Origin: Cobetia crustatorum
GTDB lineage: Bacteria > Pseudomonadota > Gammaproteobacteria > Pseudomonadales > Halomonadaceae
Length of the DNA stretch: 41,674 bases
Direction of reading: 5' to 3'
Assembly (NCBI RefSeq): GCF_000591415.1
Contig: NZ_JEMF01000006.1
Coordinates: 1 to 41,674 of the forward strand
This document shows positions 26,509 through 36,051 of the stretch, in pieces. Made by a program: the position numbers and the translations under genes. How positions within the stretch are numbered: the stretch's first letter is position 1; every line of letters starts with the position of its first letter. Below the pieces are notes generated by a model that worked only from the letters and a program-made list of their open reading frames with translations, had not been told where the DNA came from and searched no databases.

Positions 26509-26922
26509 ATGTTACAGCCCAAGCGTATGAAATTCCGTAAGATGCAGAAAGGTCGCAACCGTGGCCTGGCGCATCGCGGAAGTAAGGTAAGCTTTGGTGA
26601 GTTTGGCCTGAAAGCCACGGGCCGTGGTCGTCTCACCGCTCGTCAGATCGAAGCTGGCCGTCGTGCCATCACCCGTCACGTCAAGCGTGGTGGTAAGATC
26701 TGGATCCGCGTCTTCCCGGATAAGCCGATTTCCAACAAGCCGTTGGAAGTTCGCATGGGTAAAGGTAAGGGTTCTGTCGAGTACTGGGTCGCTCAGATCC
26801 AGCCCGGCAAGGTCCTCTACGAGATCGAAGGCGTATCTGAAGAGCTGGCCCGCGAAGCATTTAGTCTGGCCGCTATGAAGATGCCGATCTCCACCACCTT
26901 TGTTAAGCGGACGGTGATGTGA
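26509..26922 (+). CDS. rplP: 50S ribosomal protein L16
   Basis: L16 organises the aminoacyl-tRNA site on the 50S subunit. The product has 137 residues and starts [19 protein letters not shown]. Conserved parts are [23 protein letters not shown] and [13 protein letters not shown]. The arginine hydroxylated by RoxA/YcfD in some relatives lies in the latter region. The start at 26509 has AAGGGGG upstream. The stop overlaps the rpmC start by one base. Confidence 0.99.
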   Translation: MLQPKRMKFRKMQKGRNRGLAHRGSKVSFGEFGLKATGRGRLTARQIEAGRRAITRHVKRGGKIWIRVFPDKPISNKPLEVRMGKGKGSVEYWVAQIQPGKVLYEIEGVSEELAREAFSLAAMKMPISTTFVKRTVM

Positions 26923-27113
26923 TGAAAGCCCAGGAACTCCGTGAAAAGTCAGTCGAGGCGCTTCAGGAGCAGTTGTTTGAACTCCTGCGTGAGCAATTCA
27001 ATCTGCGCATGCAGAAGGCTACCGGTCAGCTGAGTCAGGTTCACCTGCTCAAGCAGACTCGTCGCCAAATTGCTCAGGTTAAGACTGTGCTCAACCAGAA
27101 GTCAGGTGAGTAA
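26922..27113 (+). CDS. rpmC: 50S ribosomal protein L29
   Basis: L29 is a small two-helix protein near the tunnel exit. The product has 63 residues, starting [18 protein letters not shown]. The family motif [11 protein letters not shown] is near residues 27-37. I use the ATG at 26922, overlapping the rplP stop (TGATG); a GTG three bases earlier is a possible alternative. rpsQ starts one base after the stop. Confidence 0.98.
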   Translation: MKAQELREKSVEALQEQLFELLREQFNLRMQKATGQLSQVHLLKQTRRQIAQVKTVLNQKSGE

Positions 27114-27114
27114 A

Positions 27115-27375
27115 ATGGCCGAAGAAACTAAAGCACGCATACTCACCGGCAAAGTGGTGAGTGACAAGATGGAAAAATCCATCGTTGTCATGATCGAGCG
27201 CCGTGAGCGTCATCCGATCTATGGCAAGTACCTGAGACGCTCCACCAAGCTGCACGCCCATGATGAGGCGAATCAGGCTCGGATCGGTGACACCGTCTCT
27301 ATCGCCGAGACTCGTCCGCTGTCCAAGAAGAAAGCCTGGACCCTGGTCGAGGTGGTTGAACAGGCCAAGGGTTAA
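27115..27375 (+). CDS. rpsQ: 30S ribosomal protein S17
   Basis: S17 is an early-binding 16S rRNA protein with an OB fold. The product has 86 residues: [19 protein letters not shown] at the start, then [19 protein letters not shown] and the [18 protein letters not shown] signature near residues 60-77. The ATG at 27115 follows the rpmC stop by one base, with AGGTGAG upstream. It is the last gene of the classical S10 operon. The 51-nt gap to rplN shows no clear terminator or promoter, so read-through into spc is likely. Confidence 0.99.
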   Translation: MAEETKARILTGKVVSDKMEKSIVVMIERRERHPIYGKYLRRSTKLHAHDEANQARIGDTVSIAETRPLSKKKAWTLVEVVEQAKG

Positions 27376-27426
27376 TTCCCTAGGCCAGTTCCCACCAGGC
27401 AGTCAGATTAGGTTTGGAGAAAACCG

Positions 27427-27798
27427 ATGATTCAGACTCAGACAATGCTGGATGTCGCCGACAACAGTGGCGCGCGCCGGGTGCAATGCATCAAGGTGCT
27501 AGGCGGTTCACACCGTCGTTACGCTCGTGTTGGAGACATTATCAAGGTCACCGTCAAAGAAGCTATCCCGCGTGGCAAGGTCAAAAAAGGCCAAGTCATG
27601 AAGGCAGTGGTCGTTCGTACCAGAGCCGGTGTCCGTCGTAATGACGGTTCCGTGATCCGCTTCGACGGTAATGCGGCCGTTTTGTTGAATAATACCAACG
27701 AACAGCCGATCGGTACCCGTATCTTCGGCCCGGTTACCCGTGAACTTCGCAGTGAGAAGTTTATGAAGATCATTTCCCTGGCGCCCGAAGTGCTGTAA
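27427..27798 (+). CDS. rplN: 50S ribosomal protein L14
   Basis: L14 lies at the subunit interface and is the target of the RsfS silencing factor. The product has 123 residues, starting [20 protein letters not shown]. The signature [18 protein letters not shown] (about residues 58-75) is clear, followed by [13 protein letters not shown]. The start at 27427 has TGGAG upstream. It is the first gene of the spc operon equivalent; no separate promoter is evident. Confidence 0.99.
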   Translation: MIQTQTMLDVADNSGARRVQCIKVLGGSHRRYARVGDIIKVTVKEAIPRGKVKKGQVMKAVVVRTRAGVRRNDGSVIRFDGNAAVLLNNTNEQPIGTRIFGPVTRELRSEKFMKIISLAPEVL

Positions 27799-27812
27799 GG
27801 AGCGGAGCGGAT

Positions 27813-28130
27813 ATGCAAAAGATCAAACGTGACGATGAAGTCATCGTCATCGCCGGGAAGGACAAGGGCAAGCGCGGCACCATCAGCAAAGTGCTGAAGG
27901 GTGACCGTTTGGTCGTGTCCGGTGTGAATATGATTAAGCGTCACACCAAGCCCAACCCGATGCTGGGCACTCAGGGGGGTATCGTCGAGCGCGAGGCTCC
28001 GATTCACGCGTCCAACGTGGCCATCTTCAACCAGGAGACCGGCAAGGCGGATCGTGTCGGTATCCAGGTACAGGAAGACGGTACTAAGGTACGCATCTTT
28101 AAGTCGACTCAGAAGCTGATCGACGCCTAA
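27813..28130 (+). CDS. rplX: 50S ribosomal protein L24
   Basis: L24 is an assembly-initiator protein with a KOW motif. The product has 105 residues: [22 protein letters not shown] at the start holds the KOW segment, in two parts here ([15 protein letters not shown] and KDKGKRG). The stretch [10 protein letters not shown] and the ending STQKLID are conserved. The start at 27813 has AAGGAG upstream. The 17-nt junction with rplE is where S8 binds in E. coli; I cannot confirm an S8 site. Confidence 0.99.
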   Translation: MQKIKRDDEVIVIAGKDKGKRGTISKVLKGDRLVVSGVNMIKRHTKPNPMLGTQGGIVEREAPIHASNVAIFNQETGKADRVGIQVQEDGTKVRIFKSTQKLIDA

Positions 28131-28147
28131 CGCGAGTCGGGTACAAC

Positions 28148-28686
28148 ATGGCGAACTTGAAAGAACGTTATCAGAACGAAGTGGCCGCCCAGCTTAAAGA
28201 GCAGTTCGCTACGCCAACGTGATGCAGGTGCCGCGTATCACCAAGGTGACCCTGAATATGGGCATCGGTGAAGCGACCGCTGACAAGAAGCTGATCGACA
28301 ATGCATTTGCCGATCTCCAGATGCTTTCTGGTCAGAAGCCGATCATCACCAAGGCACGCAAGTCCATCGCTGGCTTCAAAGTCCGCGAAGGATGGCCTAT
28401 CGGTGTTAAGGTGACCCTGCGTAGCGATCGTATGTGGGATTTCCTGGACCGCCTCGTGAACGTGGCTATCCCGCGCGTTCGTGATTTTCGCGGTCTGAAC
28501 CCGAAGTCCTTCGATGGCCGTGGAAACTACTCCATGGGTGTGCGTGAACAGATCATCTTCCCTGAGATCGAGTATGATAAGATCGATCGGATTCGTGGCC
28601 TGGATATCACTATCACCACTAGCGCCAACACCGATGATGAAGGTCGTGCGTTGCTGGGCGCGCTGAACTTCCCGTTCAAGAAATAA
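28148..28686 (+). CDS. rplE: 50S ribosomal protein L5 (frameshift near the 5' end)
   Basis: L5 binds 5S rRNA and contacts P-site tRNA. The N-terminus [20 protein letters not shown] is in one frame from 28148. The rest, from [15 protein letters not shown] onward, is in another frame and ends at 28686. The break is at about 28208: TTCGCTAC is found where the family Phe-Gly-Tyr (TTC-GGC-TAC) is expected, so one G is missing. Repaired, the protein has 179 residues, the standard length. The later part is intact, with [15 protein letters not shown]5 is essential, so a sequencing error is most likely. Confidence 0.96.
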
Positions 28687-28695
28687 GGGTGGATC

Positions 28696-29001
28696 ATGGC
28701 AAAGAAAAGCATGGTTGAGCGTGAGCTCAAGCGCACCAAGCTGGTCGCTAAGTACGCCGTTAAGCGCGACGCACTGAAGACCATCATCAACGACGTCAAC
28801 GCTTCCGAAGAAGAGCGCTTCGACGCACAGCTGAAGTTGCAGCAGCTACCGCGTGATGCCCACCCGGTTCGTCAGCGTAATCGCTGCCGTATCACTGGCC
28901 GTCCGCACGGTTACTACAACAAGTTCGGCCTGAGCCGCAACAAGCTGCGTGAAGCCGCTATGCGTGGTGACGTGCCTGGACTGACCAAGTCCAGCTGGTA
29001 A
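28696..29001 (+). CDS. rpsN: 30S ribosomal protein S14 (zinc-free form)
   Basis: S14 is in the 30S head near the A site. The product has 101 residues, the longer zinc-independent type: the CxxC pairs of the short form are absent. It starts [16 protein letters not shown]. The signature [22 protein letters not shown] is conserved (about residues 62-83), in two overlapping parts. The start at 28696 has AAGGGTGG upstream. It lies between rplE and rpsH in the usual spc order. Confidence 0.99.
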   Translation: MAKKSMVERELKRTKLVAKYAVKRDALKTIINDVNASEEERFDAQLKLQQLPRDAHPVRQRNRCRITGRPHGYYNKFGLSRNKLREAAMRGDVPGLTKSSW

Positions 29002-29032
29002 CACCATTGCAAGAATTCAGGAGCGCAACGTA

Positions 29033-29425
29033 ATGAGCATGCAAGACACTCTGGCGGATATGTTTACTCGTATCCGCAATGCGCAGATGGCCACCAAGGA
29101 GACGGTTTCCATGCCGTCTTCCAAGCTCAAGATTGAAGTGGCCCGCGTATTGAAGGAAGAGGGTTACATTTCCGAGTTTGCTGTCGCAGAAAGCGCCAAG
29201 CCGGAGCTGACCGTGACCCTCAAGTACTTTGAAGGCAAATCGGTTATCGAGCACATCAAGCGCATTTCCAAGCCTTCCCTGCGCCAGTACAAGGGCAAGG
29301 GTGAGCTTCCGAAAGTCGCGGATGGCCTGGGTATTGCGATCGTTTCCACCTCCCGGGGCGTGATGACCGATCGTGCGGCCCGTCAAGCTGGTGTCGGCGG
29401 CGAAGTCCTCTGCACCGTATTCTAG
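29033..29425 (+). CDS. rpsH: 30S ribosomal protein S8
   Basis: S8 binds the central domain of 16S rRNA and in E. coli represses the spc operon. The product has 130 residues, [18 protein letters not shown] at the start. The C-terminal [20 protein letters not shown] motif matches the family. The start at 29033 has AGGAG upstream; a second Met at codon 3 is a less likely start. rplF follows after 9 nt. Confidence 0.99.
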   Translation: MSMQDTLADMFTRIRNAQMATKETVSMPSSKLKIEVARVLKEEGYISEFAVAESAKPELTVTLKYFEGKSVIEHIKRISKPSLRQYKGKGELPKVADGLGIAIVSTSRGVMTDRAARQAGVGGEVLCTVF

Positions 29426-29434
29426 GAGTTTGGA

Positions 29435-29965
29435 ATGTCCCGCGTAGCCAAGTATCCGGTTAAATTGCCGAACGGCGTCGAGGCAAAACTCGATGGCGAC
29501 AAGCTGACCGTGAAGGGCAGCAAAGGCCAGCTGGAACTGACCGTCCACCAGGACGTGGTTATCACTCTGGAAGAAGGTCAAATGTCCTTCACTCAGAGTG
29601 ATGCTGCCAAGAACTGGGCGATGGTTGGTACCACTCGTGCTCTGGTCAACAACATGGTGTCTGGTGTTTCCGAAGGCTTCACTAAGTCTTTGGAAATCAA
29701 TGGTGTGGGTTATCGTGCCCAGGCCAAAGGCCAGACAATCAACCTGACACTGGGTTTCTCACACCCGGTCGACTATGAACTGCCGGCAAGTGTTACGGCT
29801 GAAACGCCGAAGAACACTGTGATCGTCCTGACGTCTGCTGATAAGCAGGCTTTGGGCCAGGTCGCCGCAGAGATTCGCTCCTTCCGTCCGCCGGAGCCCT
29901 ATAAGGGCAAAGGTATTCGGTACAGTGACGAAGTCGTCCGTCGTAAAGAAGCCAAGAAGAAGTAA
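29435..29965 (+). CDS. rplF: 50S ribosomal protein L6
   Basis: L6 lies near the stalk base and the sarcin-ricin loop. The product has 176 residues with two repeated domains. It starts [19 protein letters not shown]. The conserved C-terminal signature [20 protein letters not shown] is near residues 152-171. The start at 29435 has AGGAG upstream. rplR follows after 9 nt. Confidence 0.99.
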   Translation: MSRVAKYPVKLPNGVEAKLDGDKLTVKGSKGQLELTVHQDVVITLEEGQMSFTQSDAAKNWAMVGTTRALVNNMVSGVSEGFTKSLEINGVGYRAQAKGQTINLTLGFSHPVDYELPASVTAETPKNTVIVLTSADKQALGQVAAEIRSFRPPEPYKGKGIRYSDEVVRRKEAKKK

Positions 29966-29974
29966 GGCAGGGTT

Positions 29975-30325
29975 ATGAACGCGAAGAAAGAATCTCGTCT
30001 CCGTCGTGCCCGCCGCGCTCGTGCGAAAATCCGCGAGCTGGGCGTGTTTCGCCTGTGCGTGAACCGCACCCCGCGTCACATCTACGCGCAGATCATCTCG
30101 CCGGATGGTGGCCAGGTCCTGGCCACCGCATCCACGCTTGATAAGAGCCTGCGTGAAGGCTCTACCGGCAACTCGGACTCCGCCGCCAAGGTGGGTGCTC
30201 TGATTGCCGAGCGCGCGAAGGAAGCGGGTATCAAGCAAGTGGCTTTCGATCGCTCCGGGTACAAGTACCACGGTCGCGTGAAGGCCCTGGCCGATGCCGC
30301 ACGTGAAGGCGGCCTGGAATTCTAA
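29975..30325 (+). CDS. rplR: 50S ribosomal protein L18
   Basis: L18 binds 5S rRNA together with L5. The product has 116 residues, with an Arg/Lys-rich N-terminal tail ([20 protein letters not shown]). The family C-terminal motif [20 protein letters not shown] is near residues 94-113. The start at 29975 has AAGGCAGGG upstream. rpsE follows after 11 nt. Confidence 0.99.
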   Translation: MNAKKESRLRRARRARAKIRELGVFRLCVNRTPRHIYAQIISPDGGQVLATASTLDKSLREGSTGNSDSAAKVGALIAERAKEAGIKQVAFDRSGYKYHGRVKALADAAREGGLEF

Positions 30326-30336
30326 AGGGTTTTACG

Positions 30337-30837
30337 ATGGCGCATATCGAACAGAAGGGCGGTGACCTGCAAGAGAAACTCGTGCAGATCAACCGCGTCG
30401 CCAAGGTAGTCAAGGGCGGCCGTATCTTCGGTTTCACCGCTTTGACTGTCGTCGGTGACGGCAATGGTCGTGTTGGCTTCGGTCGTGGCAAGGCGCGTGA
30501 AGTGCCGGTCGCGATTCAGAAGGCAATGGATCAAGCACGCCGCAACATGATCATGGTTGACCTGAAGGGCCACACCTTGCAGTACCCGGTGAAGGCACGT
30601 CATGGCGCATCCAAGATCTACATGCAGCCAGCATCCGAAGGTACCGGCATCATTGCCGGCGGTGCGATGCGTTCCGTGCTCGAACTGGCCGGCGTCCATG
30701 ACGTCCTGGCCAAGTGCTACGGTTCCACCAATCCGGTCAACGTGGTGCGCGCGACTATTAATGGTCTCGCCTCCATGAAATCTCCGGAAGACATCGCCGC
30801 CAAGCGTGGCCTGTCTGTCGACAAGATTGCGGGGTAA
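30337..30837 (+). CDS. rpsE: 30S ribosomal protein S5
   Basis: S5 acts in accuracy and in the mRNA entry helicase. The product has 166 residues. The N-terminal double-stranded-RNA-binding-like domain includes [20 protein letters not shown], the loop altered in spectinomycin-resistant mutants; it appears wild type. [17 protein letters not shown] follows. The start at 30337 has AAAGGG upstream. rpmD follows after 6 nt. Confidence 0.99.
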   Translation: MAHIEQKGGDLQEKLVQINRVAKVVKGGRIFGFTALTVVGDGNGRVGFGRGKAREVPVAIQKAMDQARRNMIMVDLKGHTLQYPVKARHGASKIYMQPASEGTGIIAGGAMRSVLELAGVHDVLAKCYGSTNPVNVVRATINGLASMKSPEDIAAKRGLSVDKIAG

Positions 30838-30843
30838 GACACC

Positions 30844-31026
30844 ATGGCAGCTAAGATCACGGTAACCCAGATCCGCAGCACCATCGGCGTCCTAGAAAAG
30901 CACAAGGCTACTATGAAAGGTCTTGGGCTGCGTCGCATCGGTCATACTGTCGAGCTGGAAGACACCCCCGCGGTACGCGGCATGATCAACAAGGTTCATT
31001 ACCTTGTCCGTGTTGAGGGAGAGTAA
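30844..31026 (+). CDS. rpmD: 50S ribosomal protein L30
   Basis: L30 is a small 23S rRNA-binding protein. The product has 60 residues, [20 protein letters not shown] at the start, with the signature [20 protein letters not shown] near residues 26-45. The start at 30844 has GGGGTAAG upstream. rplO begins 3 nt after its stop. Confidence 0.99.
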   Translation: MAAKITVTQIRSTIGVLEKHKATMKGLGLRRIGHTVELEDTPAVRGMINKVHYLVRVEGE

Positions 31027-31029
31027 TCC

Positions 31030-31464
31030 ATGAAATTGAATACCCTGAGTCCGGCCCCGGGCTCCAAGCACGCTGCAAAGCGTGTTGGTCGTGGTATCGG
31101 CTCCGGTCTTGGTAAGACCGGCGGTCGTGGCCATAAAGGCCAGAAGTCCCGTTCCGGTGGCAGTGTCAAGCCGGGCTTCGAAGGCGGTCAGATGCCTATG
31201 CAGCGTCGTCTGCCGAAGTTTGGTTTCACTTCCGCGAAATCCCTGATTTCGGAAGAAGTGCGCCTGAGCGAACTGGCATTGGTAGACGGCGACATCGTCG
31301 ACCTCGAAACGCTGAAGAAGGCCAACGTGCTTCGTAATTCTACGAAGTTTGCGAAGGTCATGCTCTCCGGCGAACTGGACAAGGCAGTTACCGTCCGCGG
31401 CGTTAAGGTCACCAAAGGTGCCCGTGCTGCGATCGAAGCTGCCGGTGGAAAGGTAGAGGACTAA
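31030..31464 (+). CDS. rplO: 50S ribosomal protein L15
   Basis: L15 is a late assembly protein. The product has 144 residues. The extended Gly/Arg/Lys-rich N-terminal part contains [20 protein letters not shown] (about residues 19-38), then [18 protein letters not shown]. The start at 31030 has GAGGGAGAG upstream. secY starts immediately after its stop codon with no spacer, so the two are tightly coupled. Confidence 0.99.
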   Translation: MKLNTLSPAPGSKHAAKRVGRGIGSGLGKTGGRGHKGQKSRSGGSVKPGFEGGQMPMQRRLPKFGFTSAKSLISEEVRLSELALVDGDIVDLETLKKANVLRNSTKFAKVMLSGELDKAVTVRGVKVTKGARAAIEAAGGKVED

Positions 31465-32799
31465 ATGGCTAAGTCAGGAAACGTACCGGCAGTGCAGGGA
31501 AGTGGGTTGAGCGAACTCTGGGCGCGTTTGCGCTTCGTGTTCATCGCCATCGTGGTGTACCGAATCGGTGCGCACATCCCCGTTCCCGGTATCAATCCTG
31601 ACCAGCTTGCTGCCTTGTTCAGGGAAAACCAGGGCACCATCTTGAGCATGTTCAACATGTTCTCTGGTGGTGCACTGGAGCGAATGAGTATCTTCGCGCT
31701 GGGCATCATGCCCTACATCTCCGCGTCGATCATCATGCAGCTCCTGACGGTGGTCTCGCCTCAGCTTGAGCAATTGAAGAAGGAAGGCGAGGCCGGCCGT
31801 CGCAAGATCAGTCAGTACACGCGCTACGGCACGGTAGTACTGGCCCTGGTCCAATCGATCGGCATGGCAGTCGGACTGGTCGGAAACGGTGTCGCCTATT
31901 CCGCTGACTTCAGTTTCTACTTTACCGCCGTGAGTACATTCGTGGCTGGTGCAGTGTTCCTGATGTGGCTGGGTGAGCAGATCACCGAGAAGGGTATTGG
32001 CAACGGGATCTCATTGATCATCTTTGCTGGTATTGTCGCCGGGCTGCCGAGTGCCATCGGCCAGTCTTTCGAACTGGCGCGCAATGATGGTGCCTGGAAT
32101 GTGCTTCCGCTGCTGGCGCTAACGCTGCTTGCAGTCATTACCGTTGCCTTTGTGGTGTTCATTGAGCGCGGTCAACGCCGTATCACTGTGAACTACCCAC
32201 GCCGTCAGGTGGGCAATAAGATGTATGCAGGTCAGAGCAGTTACTTGCCTATGAAGGTCAATATGGCTGGGGTTATCCCGCCGATCTTTGCGTCAAGCAT
32301 TTTGCTGTTCCCTGCATCGATGGGTCAATGGTTTGGCCAGAGTGAAAGTATGCAATGGTTGCAGACGGCTTCTCAGGCACTTGGCCCGGGTCAGCCTCTC
32401 TACATCTTGCTTTTCGCTGCCGCTGTAGTATTCTTCTGCTTCTTCTACACGGCGCTGGTCTTTAACCCCAAGGATGTTGCTGACAACCTCAAGAAGTCAG
32501 GAGCGTTTCTGCCGGGGATTCGCCCAGGCGAACAGACGGCCCGTTACATCGATAAGGTGATGACTCGCCTGACGCTGTTCGGCGCCCTCTACATCACCCT
32601 CGTATCTCTGATGCCTCAGTTCCTCGTTGTTGCGTGGCAGGTCCCGTTCTATTTTGGCGGCACCTCTTTGCTCATCGTGGTTGTGGTAGTCATGGACTTT
32701 ATGGCTCAGGTGCAATCGCACTTGATGTCAAATCAGTACGCGTCGGTGATGAAGAAGGCCAACCTCAAAGGCTATGGCAGCGGTGGCATGATGCGCTGA
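31465..32799 (+). CDS. secY: Preprotein translocase subunit SecY
   Basis: SecY is the channel of the Sec translocon in the inner membrane. The product has 444 residues with ten predicted membrane segments. Family features are [11 protein letters not shown] after the first helix, the plug region with [20 protein letters not shown] in two parts, [20 protein letters not shown], and the cytoplasmic loop [19 protein letters not shown]. The C-terminal tail ends in [14 protein letters not shown]. The ATG at 31465 directly abuts the rplO stop. SecE is encoded at 5699; no secG is in the window. Confidence 0.99.
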   Translation: MAKSGNVPAVQGSGLSELWARLRFVFIAIVVYRIGAHIPVPGINPDQLAALFRENQGTILSMFNMFSGGALERMSIFALGIMPYISASIIMQLLTVVSPQLEQLKKEGEAGRRKISQYTRYGTVVLALVQSIGMAVGLVGNGVAYSADFSFYFTAVSTFVAGAVFLMWLGEQITEKGIGNGISLIIFAGIVAGLPSAIGQSFELARNDGAWNVLPLLALTLLAVITVAFVVFIERGQRRITVNYPRRQVGNKMYAGQSSYLPMKVNMAGVIPPIFASSILLFPASMGQWFGQSESMQWLQTASQALGPGQPLYILLFAAAVVFFCFFYTALVFNPKDVADNLKKSGAFLPGIRPGEQTARYIDKVMTRLTLFGALYITLVSLMPQFLVVAWQVPFYFGGTSLLIVVVVVMDFMAQVQSHLMSNQYASVMKKANLKGYGSGGMMR

Positions 32800-32833
32800 T
32801 TGCGCAGCCTCTGTTAGTAAACTGGAGAGAACG

Positions 32834-32947
32834 ATGAAAGTTCGAGCTTCCGTCAAGAAAATTTGCCGTAACTGCAAGATCATTCGGCGTCGTGGCGCAG
32901 TGCGGGTCATCTGCACTGAGCCGCGCCACAAGCAGCGTCAGGGTTAA
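32834..32947 (+). CDS. rpmJ: 50S ribosomal protein L36
   Basis: A short gene for a 37-residue protein, [20 protein letters not shown] at the start. It is the zinc-binding form: C11, C14, C27 and H32 make up the zinc ribbon. A start at 32834 is supported by GGAGAG upstream. It lies 34 nt after secY, as in other gammaproteobacteria, and ends the spc cluster before the 131-nt alpha leader. Confidence 0.97.
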   Translation: MKVRASVKKICRNCKIIRRRGAVRVICTEPRHKQRQG

Positions 32948-33078
32948 TCCCCTAGACCCGCTTAGCTGAATACAAGCTCGGGTGCTGGCATACCCCCTTG
33001 CTCCCAATGGGATCAAGGGGTATGCTATTGCGCCCTTTGTGGATGAAAAATCCGCCGCTAACCTTTCGGAGAAAACTG
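32948..33078 (+). promoter_or_regulatory. Alpha operon leader (probable S4 autoregulation region)
   Basis: This 131-nt spacer upstream of rpsM folds into stacked hairpins. ACCCG (32956-32960)/CGGGT (32979-32983) encloses AGCT/AGCT. A long hairpin has GCATACCCCCTTG (32988-33000) against CAAGGGGTATGC (33014-33025), with one bulged C and an inner TCCC/GGGA. GTGGAT (33039-33044)/ATCCGC (33050-33055) comes next, just before the CGGAG ribosome binding site of rpsM. In E. coli the alpha leader forms a pseudoknot bound by S4. Position suggests the same role, but I could not trace the E. coli-type pseudoknot. Confidence 0.55.
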
Positions 33079-33435
33079 ATGGCCCGTATTGCTGGCGTCA
33101 ATATCCCGGACAACAAGCACGCGGCGATCTCGCTGACTTATATCTTCGGGATTGGCCGTACGCGTGCACAGCAGATCTGCGCCGCCCTCGGTCTAGAGCC
33201 GAGCGTCAAGATCGCTGATCTGTCTGTTGAACAATTGGACTTGGTTCGTGCCGAGGTGGGTAAGTACACCGTCGAAGGCGACCTGCGTCGTGAGATCACG
33301 CTTAACATCAAGCGTCTCATGGACCTCGGTTGCTATCGTGGCCTGCGCCATCGTCGTGGTCTTCCGTTGCGCGGTCAGCGCACCAAGACCAACGCACGTA
33401 CACGCAAAGGTCCGCGTAAACCGATTCGCAAGTAA
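33079..33435 (+). CDS. rpsM: 30S ribosomal protein S13
   Basis: S13 lies in the 30S head and forms bridges with the 50S subunit. The product has 118 residues and starts [19 protein letters not shown]. The helix-hairpin-helix segment [13 protein letters not shown] is near residues 22-34. The C-terminal [18 protein letters not shown] is the family signature. The start at 33079 has CGGAG upstream; the frame is open further back into the leader, without homology. It is the first gene of the alpha operon. Confidence 0.99.
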   Translation: MARIAGVNIPDNKHAAISLTYIFGIGRTRAQQICAALGLEPSVKIADLSVEQLDLVRAEVGKYTVEGDLRREITLNIKRLMDLGCYRGLRHRRGLPLRGQRTKTNARTRKGPRKPIRK

Positions 33436-33465
33436 ACGAACTGGCGTTTAGACAGGAAACATCTA

Positions 33466-33849
33466 ATGGCTAACCCGAGTAAGCGCAAGAAAGTTAAAAA
33501 GCAGGTTGTGGATGCCATCGCGCATATCCACGCCTCTTTTAACAATACTATCGTGACGATCACAGACCGCCAGGGCAATGCTCTTTCCTGGGCAACTGCC
33601 GGTGGTTCGGGTTTTCGTGGTTCTCGCAAGAGCACCCCGTTCGCTGCGCAAGTCGCAAGTGAACGTGCAGCGACTGCTGCAGCCGAATATGGTGTGAAGA
33701 ACGTCGACGTGCTGGTCAAGGGCCCGGGTCCGGGTCGTGAGTCTGCCGTGCGCGCTCTCAATGCCGCAGGCTTCCGCGTGCAAAGCATCAACGACGTGAC
33801 CCCCATCCCGCATAATGGGTGCCGTCCGCCGAAGAAACGCCGCGTTTAA
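33466..33849 (+). CDS. rpsK: 30S ribosomal protein S11
   Basis: S11 shapes the platform near the mRNA exit. The product has 127 residues. Conserved parts are [20 protein letters not shown] (about residues 18-37), [11 protein letters not shown] and the ending [18 protein letters not shown]. The start at 33466 has AGGA upstream. rpsD follows after 12 nt. Confidence 0.99.
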   Translation: MANPSKRKKVKKQVVDAIAHIHASFNNTIVTITDRQGNALSWATAGGSGFRGSRKSTPFAAQVASERAATAAAEYGVKNVDVLVKGPGPGRESAVRALNAAGFRVQSINDVTPIPHNGCRPPKKRRV

Positions 33850-33861
33850 GGAGACAGACTC

Positions 33862-34482
33862 ATGGCTCGTTATATTGGACCGAAGTGCAAACTGTCTCGT
33901 CGTGAAGGCACCGACCTCTTCCTGAAGAGTGGCGTGACTCCGTTCGAGAAAAAGTGCAAATCCGAACAACCCCCGGGTGTTCATGGCCAGCGCCGTCAGC
34001 GTCTTTCAGACTACGGCCTGCAGTTGCGTGAAAAGCAGAAGGTTCGTCGTATGTACGGCGTACTGGAAAAGCAATTCCGCAATTATTACAAAGAAGCCGC
34101 TCGCCTCAAGGGTGCGACCGGTGAGGTTCTGCTCCAGCTCCTCGAGGCTCGCCTCGATAACGTCGTCTACCGCATGGGCTTCGGCTCTACGCGTTCTGAG
34201 TCACGTCAGCTGGTCAGCCACAAGGCGATCGCCGTGAACGGCCGTACCGTCAACGTTGCTTCCTTCAAAGTGAAGGCAGGCGATGTGGTCACCGTTCGTG
34301 AGAAGGCCAAGAACCAGGCTCGCATCCAGCTGTCTTTGGCAATTGCTGCCAATCGCGGTGATGTGACTTGGGTCGACGTCGACTCCAAGAAGATGGAAGG
34401 CACTTTCAAGGCTGTCCCCGAGCGTGGCGACCTGTCTGCCGATATCAACGAAAACCTGATCGTCGAGCTGTACTCCAAGTAA
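33862..34482 (+). CDS. rpsD: 30S ribosomal protein S4
   Basis: S4 nucleates 30S assembly and in E. coli represses the alpha operon and assists antitermination. The product has 206 residues of the zinc-free type: [19 protein letters not shown] at the start, without the CxxC set of the zinc form. The S4 RNA-binding domain includes [20 protein letters not shown] near residues 94-113. The start at 33862 has AAGGAG upstream. A perfect 10-bp hairpin follows in the 76-nt gap to rpoA. Confidence 0.99.
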   Translation: MARYIGPKCKLSRREGTDLFLKSGVTPFEKKCKSEQPPGVHGQRRQRLSDYGLQLREKQKVRRMYGVLEKQFRNYYKEAARLKGATGEVLLQLLEARLDNVVYRMGFGSTRSESRQLVSHKAIAVNGRTVNVASFKVKAGDVVTVREKAKNQARIQLSLAIAANRGDVTWVDVDSKKMEGTFKAVPERGDLSADINENLIVELYSK

Positions 34483-34488
34483 TGTGAT

Positions 34489-34512
34489 GCTGGGCCGATT
34501 CATCGGCCCAGC
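34489..34512 (+). other. Perfect 10-bp hairpin between rpsD and rpoA
   Basis: GCTGGGCCGA (34489-34498) and TCGGCCCAGC (34503-34512) are exact inverted repeats with a TTCA loop, 6 nt after the rpsD stop. No T-run follows, so it does not look like a full terminator. It is well placed to protect the upstream mRNA or partly separate rpoA expression from the ribosomal genes. Confidence 0.75.
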
Positions 34513-34558
34513 TGTGGAGTACCCAGATTATCCGTTTGGCAGCCTTAAAGGTGTTCTT

Positions 34559-35557
34559 ATGCAGCGCTCAGTGACAGAGTTTCTCCGTCCTCGCGATATC
34601 AAGGTCGAGGAAGTCAGCGCCAATCATGCGCGGATCGTCCTCGAGCCCTTCGAGCGTGGTTTTGGCCACACCCTGGGGAATGCTCTGCGTCGCATCCTGC
34701 TTTCTTCCATGCCCGGCTGCGCCGTCGTGGAAGCTGAGATCGAAGGCGTTCTGCACGAGTACAGCGCCATTGAAGGGGTGCAGGAGGATGTGATTGAAAT
34801 CCTGCTGAACCTCAAGGACGTGGCCATCAAGATGCATGGTCGCGACGAAGCTGTACTGGCGCTGAACAAGAAGGGCCCGGGTATCGTGACTGCTGGCGAC
34901 ATCGCTGGCGATCATGATCTTGAGATCGTAAATCCGGATCACGTCATTGCTCACCTGAATGATGGTGGCGAGCTGAAGATGCAACTCAAAGTCGCTCGTG
35001 GCCGTGGCTACGAACCGGCTGATGCGCGTCTTTCTGCAGATGACGAATCTCGTGCGATTGGCCGCCTCCAGCTGGATGCGACCTTTACGCCGGTTCGCCG
35101 AGTCTCCTATGCCGTCGAGGCTGCGCGTGTTGAACAGCGTACCAACCTCGACAAGCTGGTGATTGACCTGGAAACCGACGGCACGCTGGATCCGGAAGAA
35201 GCGATTCGCCGCTCCGCAACTATCTTGCAGGAGCAGTTGGCCGCCTTCGTTGATCTGGAAGCAGACAAGGAACAGGAAGTCGAAGAAGAAGAAGATCAAA
35301 TTGATCCGATTCTTCTCCGTCCCGTAGACGATCTTGAGCTGACCGTTCGCAGTGCGAACTGTCTCAAGGCCGAGAATATCTACTACATCGGTGATCTCAT
35401 TCAGCGCACCGAAGTTGAGCTGCTGAAGACCCCGAATCTCGGTAAGAAGTCCTTGAATGAAATCAAGGACGTGCTGTCCGCGCGTGGTCTGTCCCTCGGC
35501 ATGCGGTTGGAAAATTGGCCGCCTCAAAGCCTGAAGGACGACAAGGCTTCCGCTTAA
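34559..35557 (+). CDS. rpoA: DNA-directed RNA polymerase subunit alpha
   Basis: Alpha dimerises to start RNA polymerase assembly, and its C-terminal domain contacts UP elements and activators. The product has 332 residues. The N-terminal domain shows [20 protein letters not shown] (about residues 32-51). An acidic linker (about 235-250, [10 protein letters not shown]) leads to the C-terminal domain with [19 protein letters not shown] and [13 protein letters not shown]. The ATG at 34559 ([11 protein letters not shown]) has AAAGGTG upstream; the open frame begins at 34484 but crosses the hairpin. Confidence 0.99.
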   Translation: MQRSVTEFLRPRDIKVEEVSANHARIVLEPFERGFGHTLGNALRRILLSSMPGCAVVEAEIEGVLHEYSAIEGVQEDVIEILLNLKDVAIKMHGRDEAVLALNKKGPGIVTAGDIAGDHDLEIVNPDHVIAHLNDGGELKMQLKVARGRGYEPADARLSADDESRAIGRLQLDATFTPVRRVSYAVEAARVEQRTNLDKLVIDLETDGTLDPEEAIRRSATILQEQLAAFVDLEADKEQEVEEEEDQIDPILLRPVDDLELTVRSANCLKAENIYYIGDLIQRTEVELLKTPNLGKKSLNEIKDVLSARGLSLGMRLENWPPQSLKDDKASA

Positions 35558-35603
35558 GGAAGTCCGGTCGGCTCAAGCCCCAGACTGGTAAGGAATCACA
35601 ACC

Positions 35604-35990
35604 ATGCGTCATCGTAAGAGTGGTCGTCACCTGAACCGTACCAGCTCTCACCGTGAAGCCATGTTCAAGAACATGTGCATCTCTCTGGTAGAGCACGAAG
35701 TCATCAGGACTACCCTGCCGAAAGCCAAGGAACTGCGTCGTTATATCGAGCCGCTGATCACTCTGGCCAAGCAGGACACCGTTGCGAACCGCCGTCTGGC
35801 GTTCTCTCGCACGCGCTCCAAGGAAGCGGTCGGCAAGCTCTTCACTGAGCTCGGCCCGCGCTACACCACCCGTCCGGGCGGTTATCTGCGTATCCTGAAG
35901 TGCGGCTATCGTACCGGTGACAATGCCCCGATGGCATTCGTCGAGCTGGTCGATCGTCCGGTTGCCTCTGAGGCAGCGGGCGAAGAGTAA
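35604..35990 (+). CDS. rplQ: 50S ribosomal protein L17
   Basis: L17 lies near the tunnel exit. The product has 128 residues, [20 protein letters not shown] at the start. The family stretch [18 protein letters not shown] is near residues 62-79 and [20 protein letters not shown] near 92-111. The start at 35604 has AAGGAA upstream. It is the last gene of the alpha operon and of the 13.7-kb S10-spc-alpha block, and a strong terminator follows. Confidence 0.99.
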   Translation: MRHRKSGRHLNRTSSHREAMFKNMCISLVEHEVIRTTLPKAKELRRYIEPLITLAKQDTVANRRLAFSRTRSKEAVGKLFTELGPRYTTRPGGYLRILKCGYRTGDNAPMAFVELVDRPVASEAAGEE

Positions 35991-36014
35991 GCTCCGGCTT
36001 GCTTCGTCCACAAG

Positions 36015-36047
36015 AAAAGGCCAACCCCCAGGGGTTGGCCTTTTTTT
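36015..36047 (+). terminator. Rho-independent terminator after rplQ
   Basis: AAAAGGCCAACCC (36015-36027) pairs with GGGTTGGCCTTTT (36032-36044) around a 4-nt loop, and the T-run reaches 36047. It is strong and may also act on the opposite strand, since an A-run precedes the stem. Confidence 0.95.
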
Positions 36048-36051
36048 ATGC

